A stretch of 64,000 nucleotides of DNA from Mucilaginibacter corticis. Its GTDB lineage: Bacteria; Bacteroidota; Bacteroidia; Sphingobacteriales; Sphingobacteriaceae. Shown here one piece after another: positions 30,099 to 39,360 of the stretch. The DNA is taken from NCBI RefSeq assembly GCF_007558865.1, contig NZ_VLPK01000001.1, forward strand, positions 1,860,001 through 1,924,000, given 5' to 3'. The position numbers and the translations under genes were made by a program. The notes beneath the pieces were generated by a model that saw only the letters and a list, made by a program, of their open reading frames with translations, made no database searches and was not told where the DNA came from. Within the stretch, counting starts at the first letter, position 1. Each line of letters starts with the position of its first letter.

Positions 30099-31214
30099 AT
30101 GAAATATCTGCTTTTTATAACCGGTCTTTTTATAAGTATTAACTTATTTGCGCAGGGAAGTTACGCTGTTAGCGGAGCTATTGTTGACGAAACAGGATCG
30201 CCGGTAATACATGCCACAGTATTTATCAGCGGTACCGAAAAAACAACCGTGTCTGACGACAATGGAAAGTTTGAATTTAACGCTGTAGGCCCGGGTGCTT
30301 ACCAGGTATCAACAATGATAATGGGATATTATCCGGATAAGCAAAACGTAATAGTTAAAACCGCGCCCATTGTTCTTAATATTCAACTCAAAGTAAAATC
30401 GATATTATTAAAAAATGTGGTGATAGGATCTGGCAGTAACTGGGACGGATTTTATAAAATTTTTAAAAGCCAGTTTTTAGGTACCTCAAAAAACGCCGAA
30501 GATTGCGAAATATTAAATCCCAAGGTATTAAGTTTCAACTTTAACCAAAAAACAGGCCTTTTGACAGCAGAGGCTGATGAATTTATGATCATACAAAATA
30601 AAAGCCTGGGTTATAAAATACGTTACCTGCTTAAAGACTTTCAATTTAATATTGCAAGTAATACGGCTATCTATGATGGTGATACCAATTTTGAACAACT
30701 GAATGGCAGCGTGGGGATGAAAAAAAATTGGGATAGAAACCGGCTTGAAACCTACAAAGGGTCGTTTATGCATTTTTTGCGCTCGGTTTACCGCAATACG
30801 GCATTAAAAGAAGGCTTTATAACTAATCGCATTTATAAAACTTATTTAAAGCCTGACAATTATTTGCCTATGATTTCTTTGGATGAGAATCCATTGAAGT
30901 TTGATACAGTCACGAGTGTTATTGACACCTCGTTTATCAGGCTAAATTGTAACCTAATCTATGTTACCTACGACCCCAAAAAGGCCAATGCGCTAAAAGT
31001 ACATAGCGCTTCAACGTCTGCAAGAAAAGAGGTGGAAATGGATGACATTAAAAGCTCAGTAATAAAATTGACCTCGGCAGAAGCGATCATTGACAACAGG
31101 GGTAATTATACGGACTACCGTGCTTTCTTTATCCGTGGCAGCCTGGCTGCGAAACGAGTGGGCGACCAATTGCCGTTTGAATATCAACCACCGACAACGC
31201 CGATAAACCCTTAA
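30099..31214 (+). CDS. CarboxypepD_reg-like secreted protein, tandem paralogue 2
   Basis: A protein of 371 residues with signal peptide MKYLLFITGLFISINLFAQ, a CarboxypepD_reg-like domain (YAVSGAIVDETGSPVIHATVF), and the shared motifs TYKGSFMHFLRSVYRNT and AKRVGDQLPFEYQPP near the end. I start it at ATG 30099; a longer frame from 30030 overlaps the previous gene and lacks the clean signal peptide. The gap to paralogue 1 is 37 bases and to paralogue 3 is 28, so the three form an operon. Relation to paralogue 1 is obvious by eye in both N- and C-terminal blocks. Confidence 0.82.
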   Translation: MKYLLFITGLFISINLFAQGSYAVSGAIVDETGSPVIHATVFISGTEKTTVSDDNGKFEFNAVGPGAYQVSTMIMGYYPDKQNVIVKTAPIVLNIQLKVKSILLKNVVIGSGSNWDGFYKIFKSQFLGTSKNAEDCEILNPKVLSFNFNQKTGLLTAEADEFMIIQNKSLGYKIRYLLKDFQFNIASNTAIYDGDTNFEQLNGSVGMKKNWDRNRLETYKGSFMHFLRSVYRNTALKEGFITNRIYKTYLKPDNYLPMISLDENPLKFDTVTSVIDTSFIRLNCNLIYVTYDPKKANALKVHSASTSARKEVEMDDIKSSVIKLTSAEAIIDNRGNYTDYRAFFIRGSLAAKRVGDQLPFEYQPPTTPINP

Positions 31215-31242
31215 ATTGCTTTAGTAAACCTAATCCAGTCGA

Positions 31243-32352
31243 ATGAGATACCTGCTTTTTATAGTCGCTGTTTTTTTAGGTAGTAAATCTTTTGCGCAAT
31301 CGGGTTATTCGGTTAGTGGGTCTGTAGTTGATGAAAATAACAGGCCGCTTAATAACGCTACCGTTTTTATGAGCGGGTCACAGAAAATAACCATTACCAA
31401 TGATTCAGGTAAATTTATTCTTAGCCGATTAAATACAGGTTCTTACCAGATGGTTATTAAACTAATGGGGTATACGCCTTTCTCTCAAAATATAATGGTC
31501 AGGCAAAACATTACCAATTTTAAAGTAAGCCTGAAAATCAATCCGTATCAAATTAATGAGGTCATTATTGGTGGCGATCGGGACAGGCCGGGAAAATATG
31601 ATCTGTTTAAAGATAATTTTTTAGGCACTACAAAGAATGGCAGTCAGTGCAAAATTCTGAATCCTGAAATTATTAATTTAAAGAACAATCGTAAAAACGG
31701 GACATTAGAAGCAACCACCAATGACTTTTTGATAATTGAAAATAAGCAACTTGGGTACAGAATAAGGTACTTGTTAAAGGCCTTTGAATATCACTATAAT
31801 AACAGGATAACAAATTACTATGGCGAGACAAGTTTTGAAGAAATGGACGGCCTTGATAAACTGAAAAAGGAATGGAAAAAAAATCGTTTGAAAGCTTATA
31901 AAGGCTCCCTGATGCATTTTTTAAGATCGGTATACGAAGGTAAAGACACGCCCGTTAAGGAAGGCTTTTTCGTCCGGCAGATCTACGACGAAATAGGCGA
32001 CGGTAATCAAGGCCGACTTACACTTTTTACTATTGGTGTCGGCCCGGTCAAATTTGACAACCTTGTTTCTGTTATTGATACTTCATTTGTCGCGCTAAAA
32101 TTTAATCGTGGTTTATATATAACTTATGATCCTCATATTGCTTTTAAAGTTAAGTTTACCGGCAATTACAACAATACCGATAAAATACAGGTAAAGTTTA
32201 GCTATGACGCGTCAGTTTTACAACTCCATTTAAACGATGCTGTAATTGACAGCAGAGGAAGTTTTACAAATTATCGTGCTTTTTTTATTCGCGGTGAATT
32301 AGGTGAAAAACGAGTGGGCGACCAACTGCCATTTGAATATCAACCAGACTAA
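31243..32352 (+). CDS. CarboxypepD_reg-like secreted protein, tandem paralogue 3
   Basis: A 369-residue exported protein: signal peptide MRYLLFIVAVFLGSKSFAQ, CarboxypepD_reg-like domain (YSVSGSVVDENNRPLNNATVF), then AYKGSLMHFLRSVYEGK and EKRVGDQLPFEYQPD at the end. It is the most diverged of the three in the middle, with an added segment around EIGDGNQGRLTLFTIG. All three retain the same order of motifs, which argues for duplication and continued selection. The function is unknown; an outer-membrane or periplasmic location is inferred from the signal peptide. Confidence 0.82.
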   Translation: MRYLLFIVAVFLGSKSFAQSGYSVSGSVVDENNRPLNNATVFMSGSQKITITNDSGKFILSRLNTGSYQMVIKLMGYTPFSQNIMVRQNITNFKVSLKINPYQINEVIIGGDRDRPGKYDLFKDNFLGTTKNGSQCKILNPEIINLKNNRKNGTLEATTNDFLIIENKQLGYRIRYLLKAFEYHYNNRITNYYGETSFEEMDGLDKLKKEWKKNRLKAYKGSLMHFLRSVYEGKDTPVKEGFFVRQIYDEIGDGNQGRLTLFTIGVGPVKFDNLVSVIDTSFVALKFNRGLYITYDPHIAFKVKFTGNYNNTDKIQVKFSYDASVLQLHLNDAVIDSRGSFTNYRAFFIRGELGEKRVGDQLPFEYQPD

Positions 32353-32416
32353 GATTATCCTACAAATCTTAGTCAATTATTACTCTGCCGTGTTACGCCA
32401 TTTAAAACTTTAAAGA

Positions 32417-32424
32417 TACTTTTG
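32417..32424 (+). promoter_or_regulatory. Putative promoter box of the DAC-like gene
   Basis: TACTTTTG at 32417-32424 matches TAnnTTTG. It ends eight bases before the first in-frame ATG (32433) and 35 bases before the second (32460). It therefore favours the second ATG unless the mRNA is leaderless. Confidence 0.4.
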
Positions 32425-32459
32425 AGTTAACAATGCAAGTGGCGATAAACGAAATTAAT

Positions 32460-33593
32460 ATGCTGTCAGAACCAACCTATATACCTGCACGTATGGTGGC
32501 TTGCACCATCGAGATGCATTTTGCCAAACACTTGGCAGCAGCACGTGCCCAGGGAACAACCAACCTTGCCGACGAACCGCAGTCGCCGGTTATTGAGGCT
32601 GTTATTGATGTGGCTTTTTGGGCAAGCCTGCGTAAAGAAGAAGGCCATTCGCCCAAAATATCCATCGCGATATTGCCGCCCGAACAAGCCACCCAGCCGC
32701 TGGTATTTGGCAACCGTTTGCGCTTAACCCCGCATAATTTGACCAAACTGGCACCCGCTGTTGAAAGCCCCGGCATACACCTGGGCGTGTGGTATGAAAA
32801 CGACGAGCTTTATGTTTGGGGCACTACGCTAACCATCCCGGGTATTTGTTTTGTGTTGGAGGTTATTGAACCAGGGCTGCTAGTTATAAAGCACAGCCGA
32901 ACAGACGGCTTTGGCAAATTTGTTAATATAGCCGTGTTAAAAGGCGACGAAATAAAAGTTATTGACGAGCAGAACACCGGCGATTTCCCGGCCCTGATGG
33001 ACTCGCGGTTGTATATGCCTGCACCGTTTACAGACAACTCTGTGAATATCATGGTCGAGCTGGCTGCCTCTATGCGCAAGCATGGGCGTGGCGGTTTGGT
33101 GCTGATAGTCCCTGAAAATACTACGGCCTGGCAGGACTCCATTATCCACCCCATTAATTACCCCGTGGTACCCACCTTTAAGGGTGTAACCAAGCTGATT
33201 AAACAGAAGAAGTGCGACCATACAAAGGTCGACTGGCAGGAAGCGCTGTTGCGCGCCATAGATATTGTGGGCGGATTTACGGCAGTGGATGGCGCTACTA
33301 TTATCGATCGTAATTACGAGCTGCTGGCGTTTGGCGCCAAGATAGCGCGGTCAGGCATCAGCTCGCCTGTAGACCAGATCATTACTACCGAACCTGTGGT
33401 TGATGGCTCCCCAACCCTGATGCACCCGGGGCAAAATGGAGGCACAAGGCATTTGGCAGCAGCACAGTTTGTGTATGATCAGCGCGACGCGATAGCCCTG
33501 GTGGCATCGCAGGATGGCAGGTTTACTATTTTTGCGTGGTCGCCTAAGTTAGAGATGGTGCACGCGCATAGGATAGATATACTGTTGCTGTAA
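32460..33593 (+). CDS. DACNV sensor-domain protein with diadenylate-cyclase-like C-terminus
   Basis: A 377-residue soluble protein (386 if started at 32433). The first 190 residues fit the putative DACNV sensor domain (FWASLRKEEGHSPKISIAIL, GIHLGVWYENDELYVWGTT). The C-terminal half resembles the DisA_N/DAC fold that makes c-di-AMP from two ATP: VDGATII carries the DGA motif (277-279) and NGGTRHLAAAQF the RHR-type motif (329-332). Here the third position is Leu instead of Arg, so activity is uncertain. The family is common and uncharacterised in Bacteroidota. It faces the SRPBCC gene 11 bases away. The class III cyclase lies 1 kb downstream. Confidence 0.75.
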   Translation: MLSEPTYIPARMVACTIEMHFAKHLAAARAQGTTNLADEPQSPVIEAVIDVAFWASLRKEEGHSPKISIAILPPEQATQPLVFGNRLRLTPHNLTKLAPAVESPGIHLGVWYENDELYVWGTTLTIPGICFVLEVIEPGLLVIKHSRTDGFGKFVNIAVLKGDEIKVIDEQNTGDFPALMDSRLYMPAPFTDNSVNIMVELAASMRKHGRGGLVLIVPENTTAWQDSIIHPINYPVVPTFKGVTKLIKQKKCDHTKVDWQEALLRAIDIVGGFTAVDGATIIDRNYELLAFGAKIARSGISSPVDQIITTEPVVDGSPTLMHPGQNGGTRHLAAAQFVYDQRDAIALVASQDGRFTIFAWSPKLEMVHAHRIDILLL

Positions 33594-33604
33594 CCCGATA
33601 TTGT

Positions 33605-34030
33605 TCACCTCTCCAAAAACTCCTTCAAACTGGTACCTGTAATATAGGTCCATCCTTTAGCGAAGCTTTCTTTAGCAAACGACGAGTTATCCGCAGGGAA
33701 GGTTTCAAGTCCGCTATGGGTTAGCCTTAACCTGGTCTTATCGCCCTCGTCAAACAGCTCGATACTTACCAGCGAGTCGCCGGGGTATTCAAGGTAACGC
33801 CAGGTGTACGATAGCTTTTTAAGTGGTATCACTTCCTGCACAATACACTCATGCCAAAAAGTTACGCCTTTATCCGTGCCGCTAAACCTGAAGGTGAAAC
33901 CAACCTCGGCTTTAAAGTCATCCAGCATGAAATACCATTCCTTTAATTGGTTGTTGTCGGTTAGCGCTTGCCATACCTGGCTTACAGGTACATTGTAGGT
34001 TTGCTCAATTACAAAAGGTTGTGTACTCAT
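33605..34030 (-). CDS. SRPBCC-domain protein (AHSA1-like)
   Basis: A 141-residue START-like fold protein of the AHSA1/SRPBCC family. It opens FVIEQTYNVPVSQVWQALTD, the standard first strand and helix, and has the conserved WYFMLDDFKAEVGFTFRFSG segment and a C-terminal FAKGWTYITGTSLKEFLE helix. Members bind hydrophobic ligands; no specific ligand can be proposed. It is cytoplasmic, with no signal peptide. A small gene (34055-34228) lies upstream on the same strand. Confidence 0.88.
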   Translation of the reverse strand: MSTQPFVIEQTYNVPVSQVWQALTDNNQLKEWYFMLDDFKAEVGFTFRFSGTDKGVTFWHECIVQEVIPLKKLSYTWRYLEYPGDSLVSIELFDEGDKTRLRLTHSGLETFPADNSSFAKESFAKGWTYITGTSLKEFLER

Positions 34031-34054
34031 ATTGGTAATGGTTGTGATGGTTGT

Positions 34055-34228
34055 TCAGCTCGCCCGTTTCATCCTGGTGCTGCCATGCACAAAATGCCCG
34101 TCAGTGAAACCAATGACTGACATCATGTTCATTCCCGTTGTGAAATAGATTGTTCCTTTAGGGCTAACACAGTATTTGCTTTTGGGGATAACCGGGTGCT
34201 CGTTTGGTTTTGTATTGTCTTTTGTCAT
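34055..34228 (-). CDS. Small hypothetical protein, 57 residues
   Basis: A short reading frame begins with ATG 34228 (MTKDNTKPNEHPVIPKSKYC) and ends TGFTDGHFVHGSTRMKRAS in a slightly different order (its middle reads GTIYFTTGMNMMSVIGF). It sits 24 bases upstream of the SRPBCC gene in the same direction, which supports a shared transcript. I do not recognise a family. It is weakly supported because of its length and lack of homology. Confidence 0.35.
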   Translation of the reverse strand: MTKDNTKPNEHPVIPKSKYCVSPKGTIYFTTGMNMMSVIGFTDGHFVHGSTRMKRAS

Positions 34229-34322
34229 TTATAGATAGGGGGTTAATTTGATATATAAACGAAGCACCACGATAGATGTTTTGATGTATGTAACTAAATA
34301 GCTAAAATGATATTCCCGCGGG

Positions 34323-34459
34323 GACTCACCCGGTCTTTGCTTCGCTCGACCACCCTCTCTTTCGCAAGCGATAAAGAGGGTTAATTGTTTAGGCTTTTTA
34401 CCCTCTTTCCGCCGAAGGCGAAGAGAGGGTCGGCCAGCGTAGCGCAGTCGGGGTGAGTC
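34323..34459. repeat. 137-bp inverted-repeat element with internal hairpins
   Basis: The ends GACTCACCC (34323-34331) and GGGTGAGTC (34451-34459) are perfect inverted repeats. Inside are two hairpins built on the same word: CCCTCTCTTT..AAAGAGGG (34353-34380) and CCCTCTTTCC..GAAGAGAGGG (34401-34429). It encodes no protein and no transposase is near. The shape is that of a dispersed REP/MITE-like element. It occupies most of the 401-base gap between 34229 and 34629. Confidence 0.65.
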
Positions 34460-34629
34460 GGCGGCGCGCATTCACCGCCCCAAAACCACCCTTTACCGAC
34501 CATCCCCATACCCCAGCCAATTTACCATAGCCGCCTTGCCCTGTGGGCGCTACTTTTACGGCGTCATTTAAAAGCGGCATTTATTTGCATTTGCTTAAAA
34601 TGTTTTAAAAGGCTAATCGTCTAACTATT

Positions 34630-35292
34630 ATGGAAAACAACTACCTTACCCTCAACACCACCGCCGCGCTGCCCGACAGGGAGCAGGATCTGGCTATCCT
34701 TTTCCTGGACATCCGCAACTTTACCGGCCTGATGGAGCAGCAGCCCGAGCAGACCGTTATTGAGGTGGTGCGCCGTTTGTTTACGGCCTTTAACCAGGTG
34801 ATCAAGAAGTTTGAGGGTAAGGTGGTGGAGATTGCCGGCGACAGCATGTATGCCGTGTTTGGCTTGCAGGCGGGTTTAAAGGAGTCGGTGAATAATGCTT
34901 ACCAGGCGGCTAAGGTAATGCTGCGCACCGTGACCTTGTTTAACGAGGCGCACGACGTTCCGTTTGATGGCGGCCCGCTCGAGATCGGTGTGGGCCTGCA
35001 TGCGGGCCGCGTTTTCGTGGGCGAGTTTGGGTTGGACAACGCGCCCCAGCTATCTGTTATGGGCCTGCCCGTAAACATAGCCTCAAGGCTGCAGGCCAAA
35101 ACCAAGGAACTGAATAACGACCTCATCCTGTCAGAAGATGCATGGCAACTGCTCACCGGCGAACACGGCGTAATGCAGCACCAAACCGTAAAGCTACAAG
35201 GCATAAGCCACCACCAGCAAGTGCGCCTGGCCGGCAAACCCTACAATGACCATGCCCCCGAACTTGATTACCTGCTGGCTATATCAGGATAA
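34630..35292 (+). CDS. Class III nucleotide cyclase (adenylate/guanylate cyclase domain)
   Basis: A 220-residue soluble single-domain cyclase. Two metal-binding Asp residues are visible: Asp27 in LFLDIRNFTG and Asp71 in EIAGDSMYAVFG. The transition-state pair is Asn149 and Arg153 in PVNIASRLQ. The purine-selecting position, four residues before Asp71, is Glu67 rather than the Lys usual in adenylyl cyclases; guanylyl cyclases have Glu here. The second selector is Ser142 (LSVMG). Product (cAMP, cGMP or other) cannot be settled. There is no sensor domain, so it may act constitutively or with a partner. A terminator follows. Confidence 0.85.
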   Translation: MENNYLTLNTTAALPDREQDLAILFLDIRNFTGLMEQQPEQTVIEVVRRLFTAFNQVIKKFEGKVVEIAGDSMYAVFGLQAGLKESVNNAYQAAKVMLRTVTLFNEAHDVPFDGGPLEIGVGLHAGRVFVGEFGLDNAPQLSVMGLPVNIASRLQAKTKELNNDLILSEDAWQLLTGEHGVMQHQTVKLQGISHHQQVRLAGKPYNDHAPELDYLLAISG

Positions 35293-35348
35293 GGTTTCTG
35301 AATGCCAGCCAAAGCCCACTAAACATACAAGGGCCGGCCTATACGATT

Positions 35349-35440
35349 CCCCTCTTGAGAGGGGTGTAGGGGTGTGTCCTGCCGCTTGGTTAACACACCC
35401 CTGCCGATGCGCTGCCCACCGCGCCCCCTCTCAAGAGGGG
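35349..35440. repeat. REP-like double palindrome element
   Basis: CCCCTCTTGAGAGGGG (35349-35364) and CCCCTCTCAAGAGGGG (35425-35440) are each perfect palindromes. Between them GGGGTGTGT (35369-35377) and ACACACCCC (35393-35401) are inverted. The whole can fold into a large cloverleaf. It lies just after the cyclase gene, is non-coding, and resembles other CCCTC/GAGGG palindromes in the window (34353, 39361, 48264, 48346). Confidence 0.6.
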
Positions 35441-35475
35441 AGCTTTATGTGAGGGGTAGGAATGTAACTGTACCA

Positions 35476-35529
35476 GGTGTACCAAACTGAATGTGTGCCG
35501 GTGATACACTTTGGTACACCGTTTTTTTT
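35476..35529 (+). terminator. Terminator after the class III cyclase gene
   Basis: GGTGTACCAAA (35476-35486) pairs perfectly with TTTGGTACACC (35510-35520), 11 bp with a 23-base loop, followed by GTTTTTTTT. A third, partial copy of the arm (TTTGGCACAC then a T run) lies near 35582. The rest of 35530-35743 is AT-rich with no gene seen. Confidence 0.6.
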
Positions 35530-35743
35530 AATTGATTGACAGTTAGTAAATTGATTTTATAAAACTGACCTCATGATACAGTTTGGCACACTTTTTTTGA
35601 TTTTTTGCTAAGTTTTAGGGTTGTGTTTAGTGACGTAATGGTGTCACCATTTTTTAATGAATGTTTATTATGGTGTACGCAAGCAGAATGCTGTATTATA
35701 AGGATGTTTGCTCTGTTGCTAAACTTTGATAAGTGAGGGGATA

Positions 35744-35935
35744 TCAATCTTTAATCGAATAAACCGCGTCGATAAGCTCTCTTAATAACTCATTATTTTC
35801 ATCAAGCGATTGTTTAATACCTCTAATCGCTTTTCCCAAAGTATCTATTTCGTTTTTCACATCGTAAATATCAGACGTGTTGCTTTTTATATCTTCTAAA
35901 ACTTCTAATAAAGCATTTAATTGATTCGTTTCCAT
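35744..35935 (-). CDS. Small coiled-coil hypothetical protein
   Basis: A 63-residue protein, METNQLNALLEVLEDIKSNT onward. Heptad-like Leu/Ile spacing across most of its length and the high Glu/Asp/Lys content suggest a helical coiled coil. There is no signal peptide or membrane helix. It lies 61 bases downstream of the DUF2158 gene on the same strand and may be co-transcribed. I do not recognise a family. Confidence 0.5.
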   Translation of the reverse strand: METNQLNALLEVLEDIKSNTSDIYDVKNEIDTLGKAIRGIKQSLDENNELLRELIDAVYSIKD

Positions 35936-35996
35936 TTAAATTATTTTTATCAATGATTATTCAAGTTAAATATAATAAGGAATAATTTCCCTATCA

Positions 35997-36170
35997 TCAA
36001 AAGGCTAAGGTTAAAGTGATAGAAGGAAATACTTCATCTTTTAAAATTTCTTCTTTTGTAAAATAATAACACTTAGCATATGTGTCATCATTATAAAGTT
36101 CATAAATTGTCATAATCGGACCGCCGGATTTTAAAAGAACGACATCGCCTTTTTTTAATTTAGTTTCCAT
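35997..36170 (-). CDS. DUF2158 (YodC-like) small protein
   Basis: A 57-residue protein starting METKLKKGDVVLLKSGGPIM. The KKGDVVxLKSGGPxM opening is the hallmark of the DUF2158/YodC family, small SH3-like proteins of unknown function. The rest (TIYELYNDDTYAKCYYF) keeps the family's central Tyr/Cys pattern. The gene is short and easily missed, but the motif and AT-rich coding pattern support it. It is followed by the small coiled-coil gene. Confidence 0.7.
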   Translation of the reverse strand: METKLKKGDVVLLKSGGPIMTIYELYNDDTYAKCYYFTKEEILKDEVFPSITLTLAF

Positions 36171-36202
36171 ATTTTATTTATTGTTATTTTTACTTGTTTT
36201 TA

Positions 36203-36313
36203 TTAAGCAGCTAAATTAGGTCGGGTAAATCCCCAATGTATCGGATAAATACCATGTGGCATTTCTTTGAACGGCCAATAATGCTCTTTTAAGTAAAATT
36301 CATATCCATAGCG
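36203..36313 (-). pseudogene. Possible remnant of a small gene
   Basis: In the minus-strand frame ending at 36203 the translation reads YGYEFYLKEHYWPFKEMPHG then IYPIHWGFTRPNLAA and stop. It is aromatic-rich and protein-like. It is preceded by an in-frame stop (about 36316) and has no plausible start except an internal Met. It may be the 3' fragment of a decayed gene upstream of DUF2158, or chance. Confidence 0.2.
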
Positions 36314-36383
36314 AGATTAAACAATGGTACACTTATTGCCACAACGTTTGGCTATTAGGCATATATTACCCCTGATTTTATTA

Positions 36384-36797
36384 ATGGTAACTTTAAGAAA
36401 ACAAACTTTACTTGTGCTGGATGACGATGATGTGTTTCACCGGATCATGACGTTGGCTAACAAGCCGCAATTTTTTAAAAATATCTGCCACTTTAATGAG
36501 GTGGATGTAGTGATAGCGTACCTTAAAAATAACAGGAACAATCATTTTAAATTACCCGATGTGATGTTTATAGATCTGGGGATGCCGGGTAAAGACGGCT
36601 GGAGTTTCCTGGATGCCTATGCCGAAATATATGGATCTTTATCAAAGCGTATAAAAGTTTACATTGTAACGGTGTCTGTCAGGAAGGTGGATCATGAAAG
36701 GTTATCCGGCTATCCGTTTATCGAGCAGTTAATTACCAAACCCATTTCGATGGATAAATTTAGAGCCCTTGCCCGCCTTAACGATTTAGCCGCATAG
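36384..36797 (+). CDS. Single-domain response regulator (CheY-like)
   Basis: A 137-residue receiver domain with no output domain. The acidic pocket DDDD is at 13-16 (VLDDDDVF), the phosphoacceptor is Asp64 in MFIDLGMPGKDGW, a Thr/Ser lies in IVTVSV (near 97-99), and the conserved Lys-Pro is in LITKPIS. It accepts phosphate from a histidine kinase, none of which is adjacent, and would act through protein contacts. I use ATG 36384 since the upstream frame from 36324 is hydrophobic and unlike receivers. Confidence 0.9.
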   Translation: MVTLRKQTLLVLDDDDVFHRIMTLANKPQFFKNICHFNEVDVVIAYLKNNRNNHFKLPDVMFIDLGMPGKDGWSFLDAYAEIYGSLSKRIKVYIVTVSVRKVDHERLSGYPFIEQLITKPISMDKFRALARLNDLAA

Positions 36798-36844
36798 ATA
36801 AACTAATACGCCGCATCATTGCAGCCGGCAGGGAATTAAATAGG

Positions 36845-37051
36845 TTAAGCCGCCTTAACCAGCTTTAAAGAATAAAGCCAGGCGATGGATGAGGCCACGA
36901 ACATCGGCACTAAATACAGCAGAGCAGCTGCGCCGATAAAATGGTTGGCAAAAAGCTGCATGAGCCTAAAGAAAGTGTAAAAGGTAAAAAAGCCCGATAC
37001 ACTCATCAAAAAGTAAGAAATTGTTTCGCGTCGTAGTATAAATGCTTTCAT
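36845..37051 (-). CDS. Small membrane protein
   Basis: A 68-residue protein (MKAFILRRETISYFLMSVSG onward) with two hydrophobic helices, about 10-33 and 38-62, with a short loop (ANHFIG) between. The basic N-terminus suggests it stays inside. I do not recognise a family. The start at 37051 fits a compact gene; an upstream ATG at 37078 would add nine residues. It is convergent with the response regulator and divergent from parE. Confidence 0.5.
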   Translation of the reverse strand: MKAFILRRETISYFLMSVSGFFTFYTFFRLMQLFANHFIGAAALLYLVPMFVASSIAWLYSLKLVKAA

Positions 37052-37214
37052 AGTATGCTCTTTTAACAACGTAATCAACCTTTGGTTTTAAAGTTAGCAA
37101 AAAAAATTAAAAATTTTTCGCAAAATGGCAATGGTGCTGAATGCTATATCAAATTTTAAGCGCCTAATGTTAATAAGTTAGCAGATTTGGGTTAGGAGTT
37201 GCGCCGCTAAACTT

Positions 37215-37222
37215 TATTTTTG
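37215..37222 (+). promoter_or_regulatory. Putative parE promoter box
   Basis: TATTTTTG at 37215-37222 matches TAnnTTTG, 49 bases before the parE ATG. A good minus-33 partner is not evident; TTTG at 37186 is 25 bases away. Confidence 0.4.
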
Positions 37223-37271
37223 CCATAATGAGGCTTCCTGTCTCCCCCGTACAAATAACACACGTTTAAAA

Positions 37272-39167
<1,896 letters not shown>

Positions 39168-39178
39168 TTATTTACTAA

Positions 39179-39273
39179 CGTCATTGCGAACGAGGAACGA
39201 GTGTGGCAATCTCTACACGATAGGAATCGGTAACCTGTCGTGTAGAGATTGCCACGCTACGCTCGCAATGACG
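39179..39273. repeat. 95-bp GTCATTGCGA palindromic element after parE
   Basis: CGTCATTGCG (39179-39188) and CGCAATGACG (39264-39273) are the ends of a large inverted repeat. Inner arms GTGGCAATCTCTACACGA (39203-39220) and TCGTGTAGAGATTGCCAC (39238-39255) are a perfect 18-bp match, around a 17-base loop. Elements built on GTCATTGCGAGC... are frequent in Bacteroidota intergenic DNA. Here a T run (CTTTTTT) follows, so it may also terminate parE. Confidence 0.7.
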
Positions 39274-39307
39274 CTTTTTTATTTAAGATTTTATCTTTAT
39301 CTTGTTT

Positions 39308-39345
39308 CCCCGCTCTTTAAAAAGGAGCGGGGATTTGTTTTTTTA
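39308..39345 (+). terminator. Intrinsic terminator upstream of cdd
   Basis: CCCCGCTC (39308-39315) pairs with GAGCGGGG (39325-39332), 8 bp with a 9-base loop, then ATTTGTTTTTTTA. It stops readthrough from parE before cdd. Confidence 0.75.
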
Positions 39346-39360
39346 TAAACTTAAAAAGAA

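Noticed and set aside
28865..32352. A biosynthetic or secretion system made by the three paralogues
   Set aside because: They are non-enzymatic secreted proteins by sequence; no transporter, kinase or enzyme is linked to them.
32417..32433. ATG at 32433 as the start of the DAC-like gene
   Set aside because: It lies eight bases after a good minus-7 box; ATG 32460 leaves a normal short leader and fits the family N-terminus.
34398..34580. Minus-strand frame in the repeat region
   Set aside because: It spans the 34323-34459 inverted repeat; its translation follows palindromic DNA and is not protein-like.
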